Assembly (NCBI RefSeq): GCF_010183535.1
Contig: NC_071331.1
Location: 744,001 to 808,000, forward strand
Direction of reading: 5' to 3'
DNA from: Caenorhabditis remanei
Taxonomy: Eukaryota > Nematoda > Chromadorea > Rhabditida > Rhabditidae
DNA: 64,000 nucleotides
The position numbers were made by a program, and so were the translations under genes. The notes under the pieces were generated by a model. That model had not been told where the DNA came from. It ran no database searches and saw nothing but the letters and a program-made list of their open reading frames with translations. Positions 48,709-60,831 of the stretch are shown here, one piece after another. Numbering within the stretch: position 1 is the stretch's first letter; each line of letters starts with the position of its first letter.

Positions 48709-49829
48709 TTCAGTTTTATACTGCTCAGACATTTTATATACCTCTTCTATTACTATGTATTCCCACCCAGATATTTCACAAGTTCTTGAAAAAGTAAAAA
48801 ATGCACACAATACTTTCTCATCAGTCTCCTCTCATCCTTGTGGTTTTTGACCCGCTCTTCATGTCTCAAATGTGTCGTAAATTAAGGATTCTTTCAGAAT
48901 ACTCCATGAATTAATGTGTCAAACTTGTCTCTCTTTTTAGTGATGCATGGCTAGGTTTTGCTGAAATGAGAATGTCGAAATAACGTTTTTTCACAATTAT
49001 ACATAATATCTGAAAAGAAGTTTGTTGTTTATTATCTTGAAATGGATTTTCGATCTACTGCGGTTAGTCATAATGACGACGACTACTGTGTAGACAGAAA
49101 CCGTACCCTTATTTTTCGACCCCAATTTGCTCTTTGTTTCTGAGAAATTCTGACTTCCTAGTTGTCATCTCTGTTGAACTCAATCTATACTTTTAAAAAT
49201 CAAGAATTCGTGACATTCCCCAACTGATCCTCCCCCGACTGGTTAGGTGTTCGTTGAGTCGTACACATCTCTACATCACCAACTACTTTTTTCGAACGCG
49301 TTCCTTTTTTTTTCTCGTATTTGTTCTCCCTAATGATCTGGTTGATCAAGCGTTATGGCTCGAGGTGTTCGCATTGTTTGGTTTTCAGAAGAGGAGGAGG
49401 AGTGTTTTTGTTTAGAATATACATATGTATATGTGTATAGTTATTAGTTATACCTGTGCAAGGTTCATATCAATGTATGTATGTGAAAATAAATATCTTG
49501 AGACTGTGGAACAGAGTTTTTTCAGTTTCGTTTTTGGAATTTAATAAGTTTAAAGTTACCATATCCAGTTTTTCCTAAATAACTCTAATATTTTCAAGAA
49601 TCCATTCCTATAATAATTACCAAATAATTACCCAACAATTACCAAATGCATAATTACCAATATAAGAATACCTCCCATTGAGTTGTGAAACTGTTGGAAC
49701 AGAAAATTATTGAGAATTCTCATAAGTTTCTGTTTTAAGTATATAACTTCTACTATCCATTTGACACTTAAGACAATACAGTGGTAGGATTTCTCGTTTC
49801 AAAGTGATTAATTTTGTAAGTGGGTCACA

Positions 49830-50160
49830 ATGCCAATTTTTATGGAGTGTATTGATCACAAGTAGAGCTCCATTTTTGTAGTTGACAACTTTTTTGTATG
49901 AGGGCTTCCTAAGAAGTTACAGTCAATTATTTGAACAGCTTAGCACAGTTCTTCCAACTGCGCTCCACCGAAATGTCCTTGAAAAGTGTCGCTTTTTCTT
50001 TGAGTCTCTCAACTTTGCACGCAATTTTCTTTGCTTTCGGTAGAGCGCGGTTGTAAGACGCCTGCCGTGCTTATAAAGCGCACTAGTGTGTGTTCGTAAA
50101 GAAAAGTTGTCAACTACAAAAATGAAACTTTACCATTTGATCCGTAAAAATTGACATTGT
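49830..50160. repeat. Foldback repeat (unit 2 copy)
   Basis: Near-identical to 25110-25440, with the same outer TGTAGTTGACAACTT and inner GCGCTCCACCGAAA inverted pairs. Confidence 0.65.
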
Positions 50161-50386
50161 GGGACAAATAGTGATACATACATAGTTAATCTTTTTTTTA
50201 AATCATCTTCATGGTCAGTACTGTACTAATTCGAAATTCTTCATAAACTTATCCTTTTACTAAACTGAAAATATTTCTATCGAGTTATAAAAAAGTTGAA
50301 GCAGTGAGTGATTGTAAAATATGAGAATTCTCCTGAATTTCTGTTTCAAAACTGTAATTTTTACGGTTTACTTGACACCTGTGCAA

Positions 50387-50407
50387 TTTATATTCTTTTA
50401 ACAATGG
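50387..50407 (+). ncRNA. Candidate 21U-RNA locus (copy of 25676)
   Basis: CTGTTTCA at 50341-50348; CAAT context with T at 39 nt. Several substitutions lie between motif and start, but spacing is unchanged. Confidence 0.55.
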
Positions 50408-50696
50408 TTGATATTTCATCTCCAGAGCAGCACTCCACATTATTCAAATCTATAATAATATTGTGTTATCAAATTAATGACCCCATAGTTCCGGGTCACG
50501 CTGGTCACTTTCCCAGCAAAGTCCCCCGAAATTACTGTCGCGTACGGTTCTCCATACAGTACCCCGGCCGTGATCGCGCACCTAATTATCATAATTACCC
50601 TAGAGTTTATAATCTGATCCTTTCAACATCCCACGTTCCGACATTTCCACTGTTTCACATACTGCTGAAACATTACAATCAATTCAATATGAACAA

Positions 50697-50717
50697 TGCT
50701 TCCATAATAAGGCTTTC
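50697..50717 (+). ncRNA. Candidate 21U-RNA locus (copy of 26191)
   Basis: CTGTTTCA at 50650-50657; CAAT context with T at 40 nt. Confidence 0.55.
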
Positions 50718-51200
50718 TTTTCCGCTTAAAAACTTACTCAATTCCAATGGAGCGCACATGCCTCCTCTACTCCATATTCCTAGTATCCACACTCCCTTCC
50801 TCCCCCGTTATCCCAATGATCTCTCCACCTCTTTTCCTCGAACAACAGAACCAGTTAATCCACTACAAAACCAGAAAGCCGTCCATTACTAGACTCCGCC
50901 CTTTACCTCTAGGATTTTTCGAAGCCTTGAAGCCCCGCCCACTCCAGAATCCTACTAAGCTCCAGATTCTTCTGTCACTCATTCAGTCTGTCACTCAGAC
51001 AGGGCGCTCCCTGTCTGCTTCGAATTTTTTTTTTCGTTTTTCTGTTTTTTTTCTCGGAGGACACTAACGACCCCCATTTTCAGAACGTTCTCCTCATTAA
51101 CCGTCTATTCAACCTCTCTGAATTGCACCTGAACACTTGACGCCGACATCTGAAACTTCTACTAATGAACATCTTTCAAGTAGGTCACGCTTCTAGGCCA

Positions 51201-51207
51201 TATAAAA
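51201..51207 (+). promoter_or_regulatory. TATA box of the intact str gene
   Basis: TATAAAA lies 51 bases before the start codon in a context (GGCCATATAAAAGGGCGTCC) conserved with unit 1. Confidence 0.5.
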
Positions 51208-51257
51208 GGGCGTCCCGGTGATGTCCGAGATATTTTTTGATTCCTAGAAAAACCAAA

Positions 51258-54200
51258 ATGGGGATTTTCAACACGGTATTCCAGATCGCCTGCGCCCTCA
51301 CCTCGATATGTTTGAATCTCGTTTTGACCTACCTGATTCTGGTGAAAAGTCCGAAGAAACTCGGAGTCTACAAATATTTGATGTGCTATATTTCGCTGTT
51401 CGAGGTGTTTTACTCCATTTGGGATATGATGACAGAACCGGTGAGTTGGGAGAAGGGCTCAGGTAGGTAGAGGAATATACTCTCGATATTGAGTTGACAA
51501 TATACTCTCGATATTGAGTTGGCGGGAAGTGAGTCCTAGAAATCATGTTGTTAAAACTGAGAAAAGTTTTGTTAACATTGTGAGTGCACTACCTGTAGAC
51601 TATTGGGGACAGTCTGGAACTGAGACAGTTTTTCTAGATTTCAGGACCGAGTACTTCATTAGTACTTCGACCTCATATTTCTCGAATACCATGTCTCAAG
51701 CTCAAAAACTGAATACATATTTGAAATCGGCCTTTTCTCATCTTTCCAATGATATACATGAAGCCCTATATCTTGAAACAGATTCCATAAAAATGAACAA
51801 CATGACACTAGAAATTTTTCCTGTTTTCTATTTTTATCTCTGTGTTTTTATCTCCGTGATGCTACAGTAATTTTTATGATTTTTTGATCTAGATGCTTGT
51901 GAGAAGAACACAGGGGCATTGAGTTAGAAGCAACGCGGTTCCCGCAATCAAAAAAACAGATTGGATTGAATCGATTGTAAAGGTAGAAATCATGCAGATG
52001 AAACTGAAAAAAAACTGTTTTTGATCATCTTGAAATGTTGTGGAAACAATAAGCCAACAATAACTTGTTAACTGTATTCTGATTGTGATATATGTACAAG
52101 ATGTAATAGAATTTTCTGGAAATTCATTGCAAAACCCGTGATCGTTCTATTCTAAAGCCCCACAATGTGGGGCCCACATCTTTTGGTGTTCTGCGTAAAT
52201 GAATTATCGTCAACTCTACTAAACCATATATTTTGGTCCAATACTTGTCGAAAATCTAAAACAGAGCTTCCCATTAGTTTCACAATATTTTAAAAATCTA
52301 GAATGAGGAACAGAATCACTTTCTTCTTATTCCCACGTCCCAAGTTAAATACCGATCTGGTCGAGCCAGGCCGGAGAAAAACTTCAGTAGAGTAATGACT
52401 TCCCAGCGGTCACTTCTTCGACCTCATTTTTCCGGAAAATCTAGCCTTTAGCTCAAAAACTGAATACATACATGAAATCAACGTTTTCTCTGCTTTCCAA
52501 CGATATACAATACGTCTCATATATTCAAACAGACTATGATTTTCCCTAGATTGTTCCTTCTGAAATTGGGAAGACAAATGAACAACACGGCACTAGCAAT
52601 TTCGCCATTTTTCAATTTTTATCTCCGTGATGCTACAGTAATTTTTATGATTAACTCCAGAAATGTGAGCTAGAAAAACAAGGTTCAGCTACCAGAGAAT
52701 AGTAAAATTAAACTGAATCGATCATATCAGTAGAAGTCTTCCAAATGAAACTGAAAAAAAGAACTGTTCTCGATTATCTTGAAATCTGGTAGCCACCATA
52801 ATCCAACAGTAGTTTACTGACTGTTTTTTCTGTGGGAAGACGAAAATAAAGATATTCTGGATACTGATGGGAATATTCACAAGGTAGCAAATGCAATAGA
52901 AATACAAAACTACTAGCAAAAATAGTGTTTTGCTAATTTGTGAATAGGTTCATAACGCATATAAAACTGTCTAATTATAGAACCTGATCCATTTTAGCGT
53001 TTGTGATCTTGTTGTTGCAGTAATTTTATGTCTGGGCTATATCAGCGTCCCCACTAAACTATATGTTTTGGTCCAATACTTGTGGATTATCTGAAACAGA
53101 GCATATTAATAGTTTCATAGTATTTAAAACGTCTATAAAGAAAATCAGCATTGCTTTCTTCCCAAGTCCCAATATCCCCATTTTGAAACCGCAAACCCCA
53201 ATTCCAGATCGTCCATTCCTACAAAGCCGCCTTCGTCGTCCTCCGTGACTACTACGGTTCCGTTTTCAACCGCGAAGTCAGTTTCGTTTTGGTTTGTGTC
53301 TACTGTGGCCTATTCGGCTTCTCCATGGCTATCTTCGGAGTACACTTTATCTATAGATACGGAGCAGTTAATAAGTGAGTACCCTTACACTTTATCCAGT
53401 AGCATTAAGAAATGAGTTTTTTTCAGATCTTTCTCGGAGCGCTTTCTCCCAGGGAACTGGGTATACATGCTGTTCGTGATTCCATTGTGGTATGGAGCGT
53501 GGTGGGCGGTGCTGTGTTATATCTACTTTTATTATACTGATATAACGGATGCATATATGAAGTAAGTGGAAAGATGGGTGGTAGAATAACAGAATAGGTA
53601 GAATATCTTTAACACTACCGCAAGGATTGGGCGGAAAAAAGACTTTGGGAAAGATAACGAATTCTCCAATGTATCCTACTCATCAGTTATTATCATTCTT
53701 AGCACTACCTAGAAACATTCACCCAAAATTTCAAAACTCATAAAGCTTCTGTTTCAAGTCGTTCTGAAACTACAGTTCTTCAACCACATTTAGTGATATC
53801 CGTGTTACCACGATTGATTCCAGAGAAACCATTGAATTCCACTATGGCATACCTATCAAGGACTCCTCCTACATCATTGTCTACTTCCAACCAACTGGCC
53901 CCGACGGTAAACCCCACCCTGACCCCAAAATCTTCTTCGCTATCGGCTGCATGTGGTACATGATTGTAAGTTATTTCCAGGACGTACAGCCTTAGCTATC
54001 TCGTTCCAGATCTCCTCAATGTTCTCCGTCTTCTACTTTGGTATCCGTTGCTACTGGCAGATTCGCAAGACCATCTCCCAATCCGCTACCGTCTCGGCGA
54101 CCACCAAGAACCTTCAAACCCAACTTTTCCACGCTTTGGTGGTCCAAACCTTCATTCCACTTGTCTTGATGTATATCCCTATCGGAATCCTGTTCTTCTT

Positions 54201-54650
54201 CCCGATGGTTATCTGGGAGCTTCCATTCACCACGGAGTTCGTTGGCTACACAATTGCCCTGTACCCTGCGATTGACCCATTACCAAACATGATCATCATC
54301 AAGTGCTACCGTCATGCAATACAAGGTAATTTAGAAAACTAACAGCAGATGGGTGGTTCTAGAACGTTCCTAACCTTCAGGATGTCTTCTAGAAGTCCTC
54401 GCGCCTTCTTTGATAATCCGACGTCTTCTAATCCCTAAGTATAGAAGTTCTAAACGTTTTGAACCCGTTATTCATGTTTTCTGATTCTCTCTTTCAACTT
54501 CTCCACTAACATTTCCATTCTAACCCAACTCTTCCAGATTTCTTCATGAGACTCATCGGACGTGGAAAGAAAGGAGACGTCCCACATTCTGTCAACACAG
54601 TGGATGCAGCATCTGGAAGCGACCGACGAAGTGGCGGTCGATTCGTATGA
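51258..54650 (+). CDS. str-family seven-transmembrane chemoreceptor (intact)
   Basis: Predicted G-protein-coupled chemoreceptor of 351 aa, the usual length for the nematode str family, expected in cilia of sensory neurons. Exons are 51258-51440, 53208-53374, 53427-53561, 53824-53965, 54010-54325 and 54538-54650, all in frame with GT/AG introns. TM1 is in exon 1 (IACALTSICLNLVLTYLILV), TM2 ends exon 1, TM3 is VCVYCGLFGFSMAIFGVHF, TM4 VYMLFVIPLWYGAWWAVL, TM5 IFFAIGCMWYMIISSMFSVF (split by intron 4), TM6 VQTFIPLVLMYIPIGILFFF, and TM7 FVGYTIALYPAIDPLPNMII followed by the family IKCYR motif. The cytoplasmic tail is basic and ends GGRFV. Intron 1 is about 1.8 kb and carries a 21U-RNA candidate. A poly(A) signal is at 54824-54829. 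The duplication boundary lies in exon 4 at 53956. The ligand is unknown. Confidence 0.88.
53033..53053 (-). ncRNA. Candidate 21U-RNA locus in str intron 1 (copy of 28369)
   Basis: Minus-strand CTGTTTCA at 53092-53099; the T of a TAGT context lies 39 nt downstream. Confidence 0.5.
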
Positions 54651-54823
54651 TTCCGTCGTCACTACTACAACCACTACATTTTTATTGTAGACTCCTCGTC
54701 TTCTGACTTAATCTTTCATAAAAGTGCACCCTTACTTTTGTAACTTAAAGATTATAACAATTTGTATTGTATCTAAGAAATTTGTCGTGGTTTTGAACTC
54801 TTAATTTTGATCTCTTGAATGTA

Positions 54824-54829
54824 AATAAA
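54824..54829 (+). terminator. Poly(A) signal of the intact str gene
   Basis: AATAAA lies 174 bases after the stop codon, in the context GTAAATAAAATTTTGTATTG. A diverged version of the same 3' region follows the str pseudogene near 61835. Confidence 0.6.
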
Positions 54830-55249
54830 ATTTTGTATTGGCAAATGGAAGAATTGAAAATATTATGACATGGAGCAATATAAACGGAACATTTGAGTTT
54901 TTATGCTTAGTCAATTATCACAGCTCTGGTTGCATCTCGCTATTGAGAATAACATGAATCCGTAAAAATACTGATGTTCAGATACTATTTTCGAAAATTT
55001 TCTCAATAGCTTTCATTTCGTCCGTTCTTAGAATATATTTTTACAGTTTACATGATTTTTACGATCCACTTGAAAGTGCAGTTTTGCTTTTGTAACATTA
55101 CGTAGTTTTATCATGTTTCAAATTTCTGTGGTAAATTCTCATGAAAGTTTACATTCTGATCGTATCGTAACTTGAAACAAATGTTTGTATTGAAGCAGTA
55201 ATAAGAAATACAAATTCACGAGCGAACTTGCACCCTTATTAGCTAAAAC

Positions 55250-55750
55250 TGTGAGAAACACAAGAAATACGAGAGAAAACGACGGATTCAAGAGAGAACT
55301 CAATGCAATTTATATCAAAACCAAGTTTTGATATAAACTAAACCTGAAAACGCGCAAAAACCACACAAACGCACTTTTTGAGGAATAAACTATTTATTCC
55401 AACGGCCAAACGGCTAAAATGCAATAACTATATTAATAAAACATACACAATGGGTTAAATCACCCAAAAAAAGAGGTAAACAACAAATAACGGCTCAGAG
55501 AGCCAAAAACTAGAGGAGGAACCCTTCTCTCTGATGACTTAACCGAAGCACCACAAAAGCGCCCAGGCACGAGTTTCGCGCCAACCTTCTCAGAGGCGCA
55601 TCTTGAGTGTAACAGACTTTCGCGAGGGAAATTTAAATATCTTTTCTGCAACGAAAAGACTGATAATGACAGAATTTCCGGTGAAACACCGGACAAAGCA
55701 GTATAAATGCGATTCCCTTCTGATGTGAGAATCATGTAACAGGATTCACA
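55250..55750 (-). mobile_element. Possible solo LTR
   Basis: A moderately GC-richer block begins TGTGAGAAACACAAG and ends GATTCACA, giving TG...CA ends with short inverted repeats. Read on the minus strand it has a TATA-like CATTTATACTG about 60 nt in and AATAAA (GGAATAAATAGTTTATTCC) about 360 nt in, an LTR-like layout. A perfect 13-bp hairpin lies at 55309-55337. I found no convincing target duplication and no internal retroelement genes, so the call is tentative. Confidence 0.35.
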
Positions 55751-55989
55751 TTATCGAACTTTCGACAGTAGCCTGATGATTTATATTTAACCAAGACCAT
55801 TGGGGTTGGAAATTTCAGAAAGTTTCTGCAACCAACCATCTTTATTTCGACGATAACCACATTGCTGATAAAATAACAATGTGACAGAGTTCTGCAGCTG
55901 TGATAATAGACAATCCCTCTCTCCGGGTCACTGGCATAGAACTCGTCGAGATCAACATTTTGGTTTATTTTTCAGATCATAATATTCAT

Positions 55990-56046
55990 TTTAACGCGAG
56001 TTACGAGCCGGCCCGTGTTGGCTCGTTTCGGCCCGGTTTGCAAGTA
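55990..56046. repeat. GC-rich repeat remnant
   Basis: GCGAGTTACGAGCCGGCCCG through CGGTTTGCAAGTATG resembles the right arm of the foldback element at 37065-37449 (GCGAGTTATTTTAAGACCCG ... GCAAGTATGG). The left arm is absent. Confidence 0.55.
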
Positions 56047-57918
56047 TGAATTATAATTAAGATTGCTTATCCAAAACGAACTTATGTGAAAATAGGAGAG
56101 GAAACATTGATTTAGCTGCAAAAGCATTCATTATTTACTATTTTCCTATTACACTACTTTTAATTGACAAGAATTCTATAACAGTTTGAATCAATTGGAT
56201 AGATCAATCTGGTAATTATCTGTAACTTACTCAGTGTCTTCCTGATTTCTTCTAGATCTTTTAAGTTTTGAAAATGTTATTTTATTTTCAGACATTCCAA
56301 TCCTTCTTCTTTATTTTTGAAGCATTTTGTAATTGTATTGTACCCGAGATTAAATTTTCTTTTTCGCTGAATTCTGAAAATGAAAATTGAAAAATAAATT
56401 TTTGCCAGCTCCCGGAAACCCCGAGTATGAAATACAAAGAAATAATTGGACTGAAACTTGAACCACTGTAATGTTCAGTATAATAAGGTCATATTTGAAG
56501 GTTTTTTTTTCAGAATTGTGGGATGTAAACGATAGTAAATTGTTATTAATATTGGAACATTTTCAAACAATTTCAGCGGGCCGAGAAAAATTCTGATTTT
56601 GGCCTTCCCGTGTTTGGCTTTAAAGAAAAAGTTTGGTTTTAATTTTTAAAAAAGATGAATATTACCAGATTCTAGGTATAAACTTTCATGTTTCAGAAAT
56701 TATGGTATCCAGTCCAAAACAAAAAAAACTGTTGCACACCTTCGATAAATTGAACATTGTCCCAACGCAAGTATTGCATTTTGAATCAATTATATTTGTA
56801 TTGTTTAAAATTTCCACATTTCATTTATATGATTTGAAAGCTGATTAGGTCATCTTTTAGAAACCATTAATTCCCAAAAGTTCCAAAAGATACAGTTTCA
56901 ACAAACACACAATCAGAAAAGATGTTTTAAATTGGACCGTGTCTAACTTTGAAAAACTGCATTTTTCGTCATTCCTAGTATTGAACTCGGTGGGCATGTA
57001 ATTATGTCACACTTGCTTTGAAATTGTAAATGGTTTTCAGTTTTCTTCCAGATCTTCTGCCCTCTGCACTTCTGAATGTGTTCTTCTATTTCAGGATTCT
57101 TCAGACATTCTAATCTCTTTTCTGACTTTTCCAGTCTCAAAAGTGCATCTTTACTTTTGTAATTTCAGCAATTGTATTGTATCTGAGATTAGAGGTTAAT
57201 TTTCCTAAGATTCTGAGAATGAATTACTTAAAACAAATATTTAAAAATTATTCGAAAGAATTAGAGTTCGGCGTCATAAGAGTTTTTAATTGCTTGTAGA
57301 AACCGAGGAAAAGAAAGATGCATTGGGTATTTGAAAAACTGGATTACTCAGTAAATTACTTTTTTTTTAACAAGTTGAAACCGTGGATTTTTCGAATATC
57401 AGAAAAACTCAACATTGTTTGAAAAACGGAGCAAAAACTACATGTTTTGTGGAACACTGTTTTGATGAATTCTAATTCTGAACGGGGTTTTGCATTTACT
57501 TGCAAAACCCCTTGGTTGCTTTATCTATTACATTCAGGATATGGATAACGATGGTTGAGATGTCACTTCCAATGAATAAAATCCGTGAATGTGATGAGAA
57601 CACGATTAGAAATGTTGAGGGCACAAAGACGATGGAATTGTATAGTGCATTTGCCAACATGTTCATTTGGCTGAATTCTGAAAAGGAAGCAATACATTTA
57701 ACAAGAAAACCGTTATTTTCATTTTTTATATATTAAGACAAATACTCAAATGGGGAAACGTTCCAGTCGGATCAGTGAGCTCTAGATCAAATTCTTATAA
57801 TTTTAAAATCCTGCATTAAGTAAAATACATTTATGCTCTGATCGCTTCAATACTGTTTATGGAACACATCGTCATTGTATTTCCGGCCTACACAACGCAT
57901 TTTCTGTATTTTGCTTCC
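56047..57918. other. Intergenic DNA with decayed copies of the str 3' flank
   Basis: Stretches at about 56230-56390 and 57040-57200 share the order TTCTTCCAGAT, a TTCAGACATTC-like piece and TTGTATTGTATCTGAGATTA with the region after the str stop codon (54680-54790); a further copy is at 62290-62470. These suggest older str duplicates lost from this flank. A perfect 11-bp hairpin (GGGGTTTTGCA / TGCAAAACCCC) is at 57484-57511. The ORF at 57500-57736 shows no recognisable family. Confidence 0.45.
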
Positions 57919-58417
57919 TAGATCAGAAGCAAATCAAAAACAAATTTTGCACGTTTGGTGCCAGGAACAGACTTAACTGAATACAAGTACGAAAATGTAG
58001 ATGCACTATTGGGGAAAAGTAATTCAAGAAATCAGCTGTCAAACAAATGTGAATTAAGTGTGACGGAGAAGACTTACACTTTGAGTAATTCCTGATACAC
58101 TGAACATTTGAAATTTTGCAGATTACGGTTTCAGAGTGCAGACTTTAAAACATTATAACGACATAAAATAATAGCATGACTATTTCATCATCATATTTTC
58201 TTGTATGTTCAGCAAAGAAGCATTTTTTTAATTTGCACCGCAAAAGTCGAGATGCATAATACATACAATAAACCATGTGACGACACTATACACTATATTC
58301 AAGTGAAACTTGATCCCCAATAGTGCATCTACACTTTCGCACTTGTATTTAGTTTGGACTTACCTGTTCCAGGTACCAAACGTGCGAAATTTCATTTTGA
58401 CTTGCTTCTGATCTAGA
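57919..58417. repeat. Foldback element of about 500 bp
   Basis: The left arm (TAGATCAGAAGCAAATCAAA ... GATGCACTATTGGGGA, to about 58016) and the right arm (TCCCCAATAGTGCATC ... TTGACTTGCTTCTGATCTA, from about 58313) are inverted over roughly 100 nt. The 300-nt centre shows no gene. It is probably a MITE; ends and target site cannot be fixed without another copy. Confidence 0.7.
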
Positions 58418-59097
58418 TTTGAAAACAAAGAAACAAAAAAACGAACGACTGGAAAATGAAAACATAAAAACAGGAAATGTGATTTAGCAACAGGATTTTA
58501 TGAATATGCGGTTAAACTATGAAGATTGTTTCCGAAAACTAAATTGAAATTGAATTTAACCTATAACTTTTCTCACAATCAAACTCTTTTCCTATCAACT
58601 ATCATTCATGTTTCAGAATCTTCATATGTTTAGAAACAAATGAGATAAAACATTACATGATTGAAATAATCAATGTATTGTTCTTTATCTGTCTATTTAA
58701 CACTGCGGCTTGAACTACTTTGACGGTGAATAAGTTCAACCGTCTGAAAAAAACCTTCCGTCGAACACTCTGTATGTTGTATATGAAATCAAAGAGATTG
58801 ACAATTAACAGAAGTGCGATCAGCAAGAGATTCGTTATGCCAGGAGTCGAAAACCCTTCTAATTAACTGTTTCACATCTTTGCAAAATTCTGAGTATTTA
58901 CGGTAATTGAACCAAATAACTTAAGTATAATTGAAAATAATACATTTCTTCCATAAATACCATAACGATGAAACGGATGATAGCTCCAACTGTTTTACTT
59001 CAAATATAGTGTATTATGTGCTGAAAAAATTATCAAAAATTGCTCATTGTACTATGAAACCTACCGGTGTTTAGGAACCTCTACCTCTATCATGGTT
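58418..59097. other. Gene-free stretch upstream of the str pseudogene
   Basis: AT-rich with no supportable gene. It holds one exact CTGTTTCA (58867-58874) for which I see no YRNT T at 38-41 nt. Confidence 0.45.
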
Positions 59098-59118
59098 TCT
59101 GAGAAAAATGTTGGGAAA
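59098..59118 (-). ncRNA. Candidate 21U-RNA locus
   Basis: Minus-strand CTGTTTCA at 59159-59166; the T of a TAAT context lies 41 nt downstream. Confidence 0.5.
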
Positions 59119-60010
59119 TTACGAAAGTGTATTATTTCTGATCTTACAAATATTTATCTGAAACAGTATCTTCCACTAACTTTGATCTTGAATCTAGTGA
59201 GTGCAGATTACTTATATTATTTAAAGAAATTTAAATATCTACATTGAAACTGAAAACATATATTCCAGATCGTCCATTTCTACGAAGCGTTATCATCAAT
59301 ATGCAGCAGCATTTCTTCTCTCAATTTTGGAAATGAATCTAGAAGGCGTGTCAACTTTCCTATTATTTTCAAAATTCAAATCTCCACCTTGAAACAGAAA
59401 TCATATCCCACATTGATTATTCCTACAAAACAGCAACCTTCGTGCTTCGATCTGTTTGGTTAATCAATGGATATCTGGGGGGTACACATTATCTAAAAGT
59501 TCTGTTATTTTTCTAAAGATTCTGTTATACTTTCGTGATTCCATTGTAGTACGGTGCTTGGTGGTGATATGTTATATCTACTTTTATTATACCGATACAA
59601 CGGATGCATATATGAAGTAGGTAGTGGGATGGGTCACTGGTATATTTTGTGAGCTGACATAAGATCTTCAACATGTCAAATTGAAAGAAGTCACGCAAGA
59701 ACTTTGAATTGTTAGACTTTATAGAAAAGTGTGTAATAGATGACATGATTAGGGTTTTTGTATTTTTTGAAACAACTCTAGCTGAACACACTAAACAACC
59801 ATTATGAGCTCTGTTTTCGGTTTCAACTCGATTTGAAACCGCAGGATTTTACTTTTATTAGGTTGTACAAGGTTGAGACTTTGGTCACTAGGTTTGTGAA
59901 ACTCACCGGAAGCAAAAAATGGGTACTTGAAATTAAAAAAGAAATTCTGCGCACATTTTTTTAACCCAGCGTGAAATGGATAGAGTAACGGAAATGTTTT
60001 GATTTTAACT

Positions 60011-60031
60011 GTTATATCAAAAATCGTTAAA
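60011..60031 (-). ncRNA. Candidate 21U-RNA locus
   Basis: Minus-strand CTGTTTCA at 60072-60079; the T of a CGTT context lies 41 nt downstream. Confidence 0.45.
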
Positions 60032-60574
60032 ACGATAATCCACCGACCAGTTACTATTTTTAGTTTCATCTTGAAACAGTCACCAAAATGATCAAAACTC
60101 ATATATTTTTCTGTTTTAAATTGTTCTAAAATTACAGTTTCTGAACCGCATTCGGTGACTAGTCTATAGAAATTGGTTACAGAGAAATCATTGAATTTAA
60201 CTATGGTCACCATATCAAAGACTACATCAACAGGCAGTTACAGAACAACAAAAAATCTTACGACTACGAATTTTAGGAACAGTACAAAACAGTATTATTA
60301 GACCTTAAAGAAAGAGTAAGAAACGTAGTAGGAAACATAATATTTAACCAAAAAACAATTTGTCTAATAAACTGTAAACAGCGTGCAAAATATTTTTGTT
60401 GCAAAGGATTCTAATTTTATACAAAGTTTCTGACACGGCTGCTACATATTTAGAAATCGTCGCTTTGAAGCTGTAAGAAATTAATAAGACAAGACAAAAG
60501 AACTGCTAGTAAAATCGAGTGTCAATAGGCCTAAGGATGATGAAATGCAGTTAATTCAAGAGTGACAGATGATA

Positions 60575-60831
60575 CTGTGAAAAAAATAAAGTTGCGACAA
60601 GGATTTTCAAAAAAAATTTCGCGGGCTGGAACACGCAAGCGCATAAAGTTGTGGGCGGAGCTTAAACTGCAAGCGGCGCGGTTCTTAATTTGGAAAAAAC
60701 AACTGGAATTAGAACCGCGCCGCTTATTTAAGCTTGCAGTTTAAGCTCCGCCCACAACTTTATGCGCTTGCGCGTTTCAGCGCGCGAAATTTTTTTTGAA
60801 AATCCTTGTCGAATCTTTATTTTTTTCACAG
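60575..60831. mobile_element. TA-flanked foldback MITE, second copy
   Basis: Same family as 47587-47842: ends CTGTGAAAAAAATAAAGTTG / CTGTGAAAAAAATAAAGATT, arms with GTGGGCGGAGCTTAAAC and GCGCGGTTCTTAATT, and TA on both sides (60573-60574 and 60832-60833). It sits inside the str pseudogene. Confidence 0.85.

Larger units (their letters stand above)
38930..48950. repeat. Diverged repeat blocks filling the spacer (unit 2)
   Basis: Counterpart of 10900-24800 with the same recurring blocks (for example CCACCCAGACATTTCACA near 41060 and 44547, and AATGTAGTCTAATTGACTAG near 42737, 43634 and 47088). It lacks the Helitron and mariner, and one repeat cycle present in unit 1 at 23560-24000 is missing where the 48308 element sits. 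No gene is seen. Confidence 0.6.
29937..53956. repeat. Tandem segmental duplication, unit 2
   Basis: This direct repeat of 3198-29936 is 24,020 bases, shorter mainly because it lacks the Helitron, mariner/MITE, hAT MITE and LINE insertions. Its own insertions lie at 34617-35066, 37065-37449, 47587-47842 and 48308-48708. After 53956 the sequence continues into the rest of the str gene, marking the original right flank. Confidence 0.95.
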
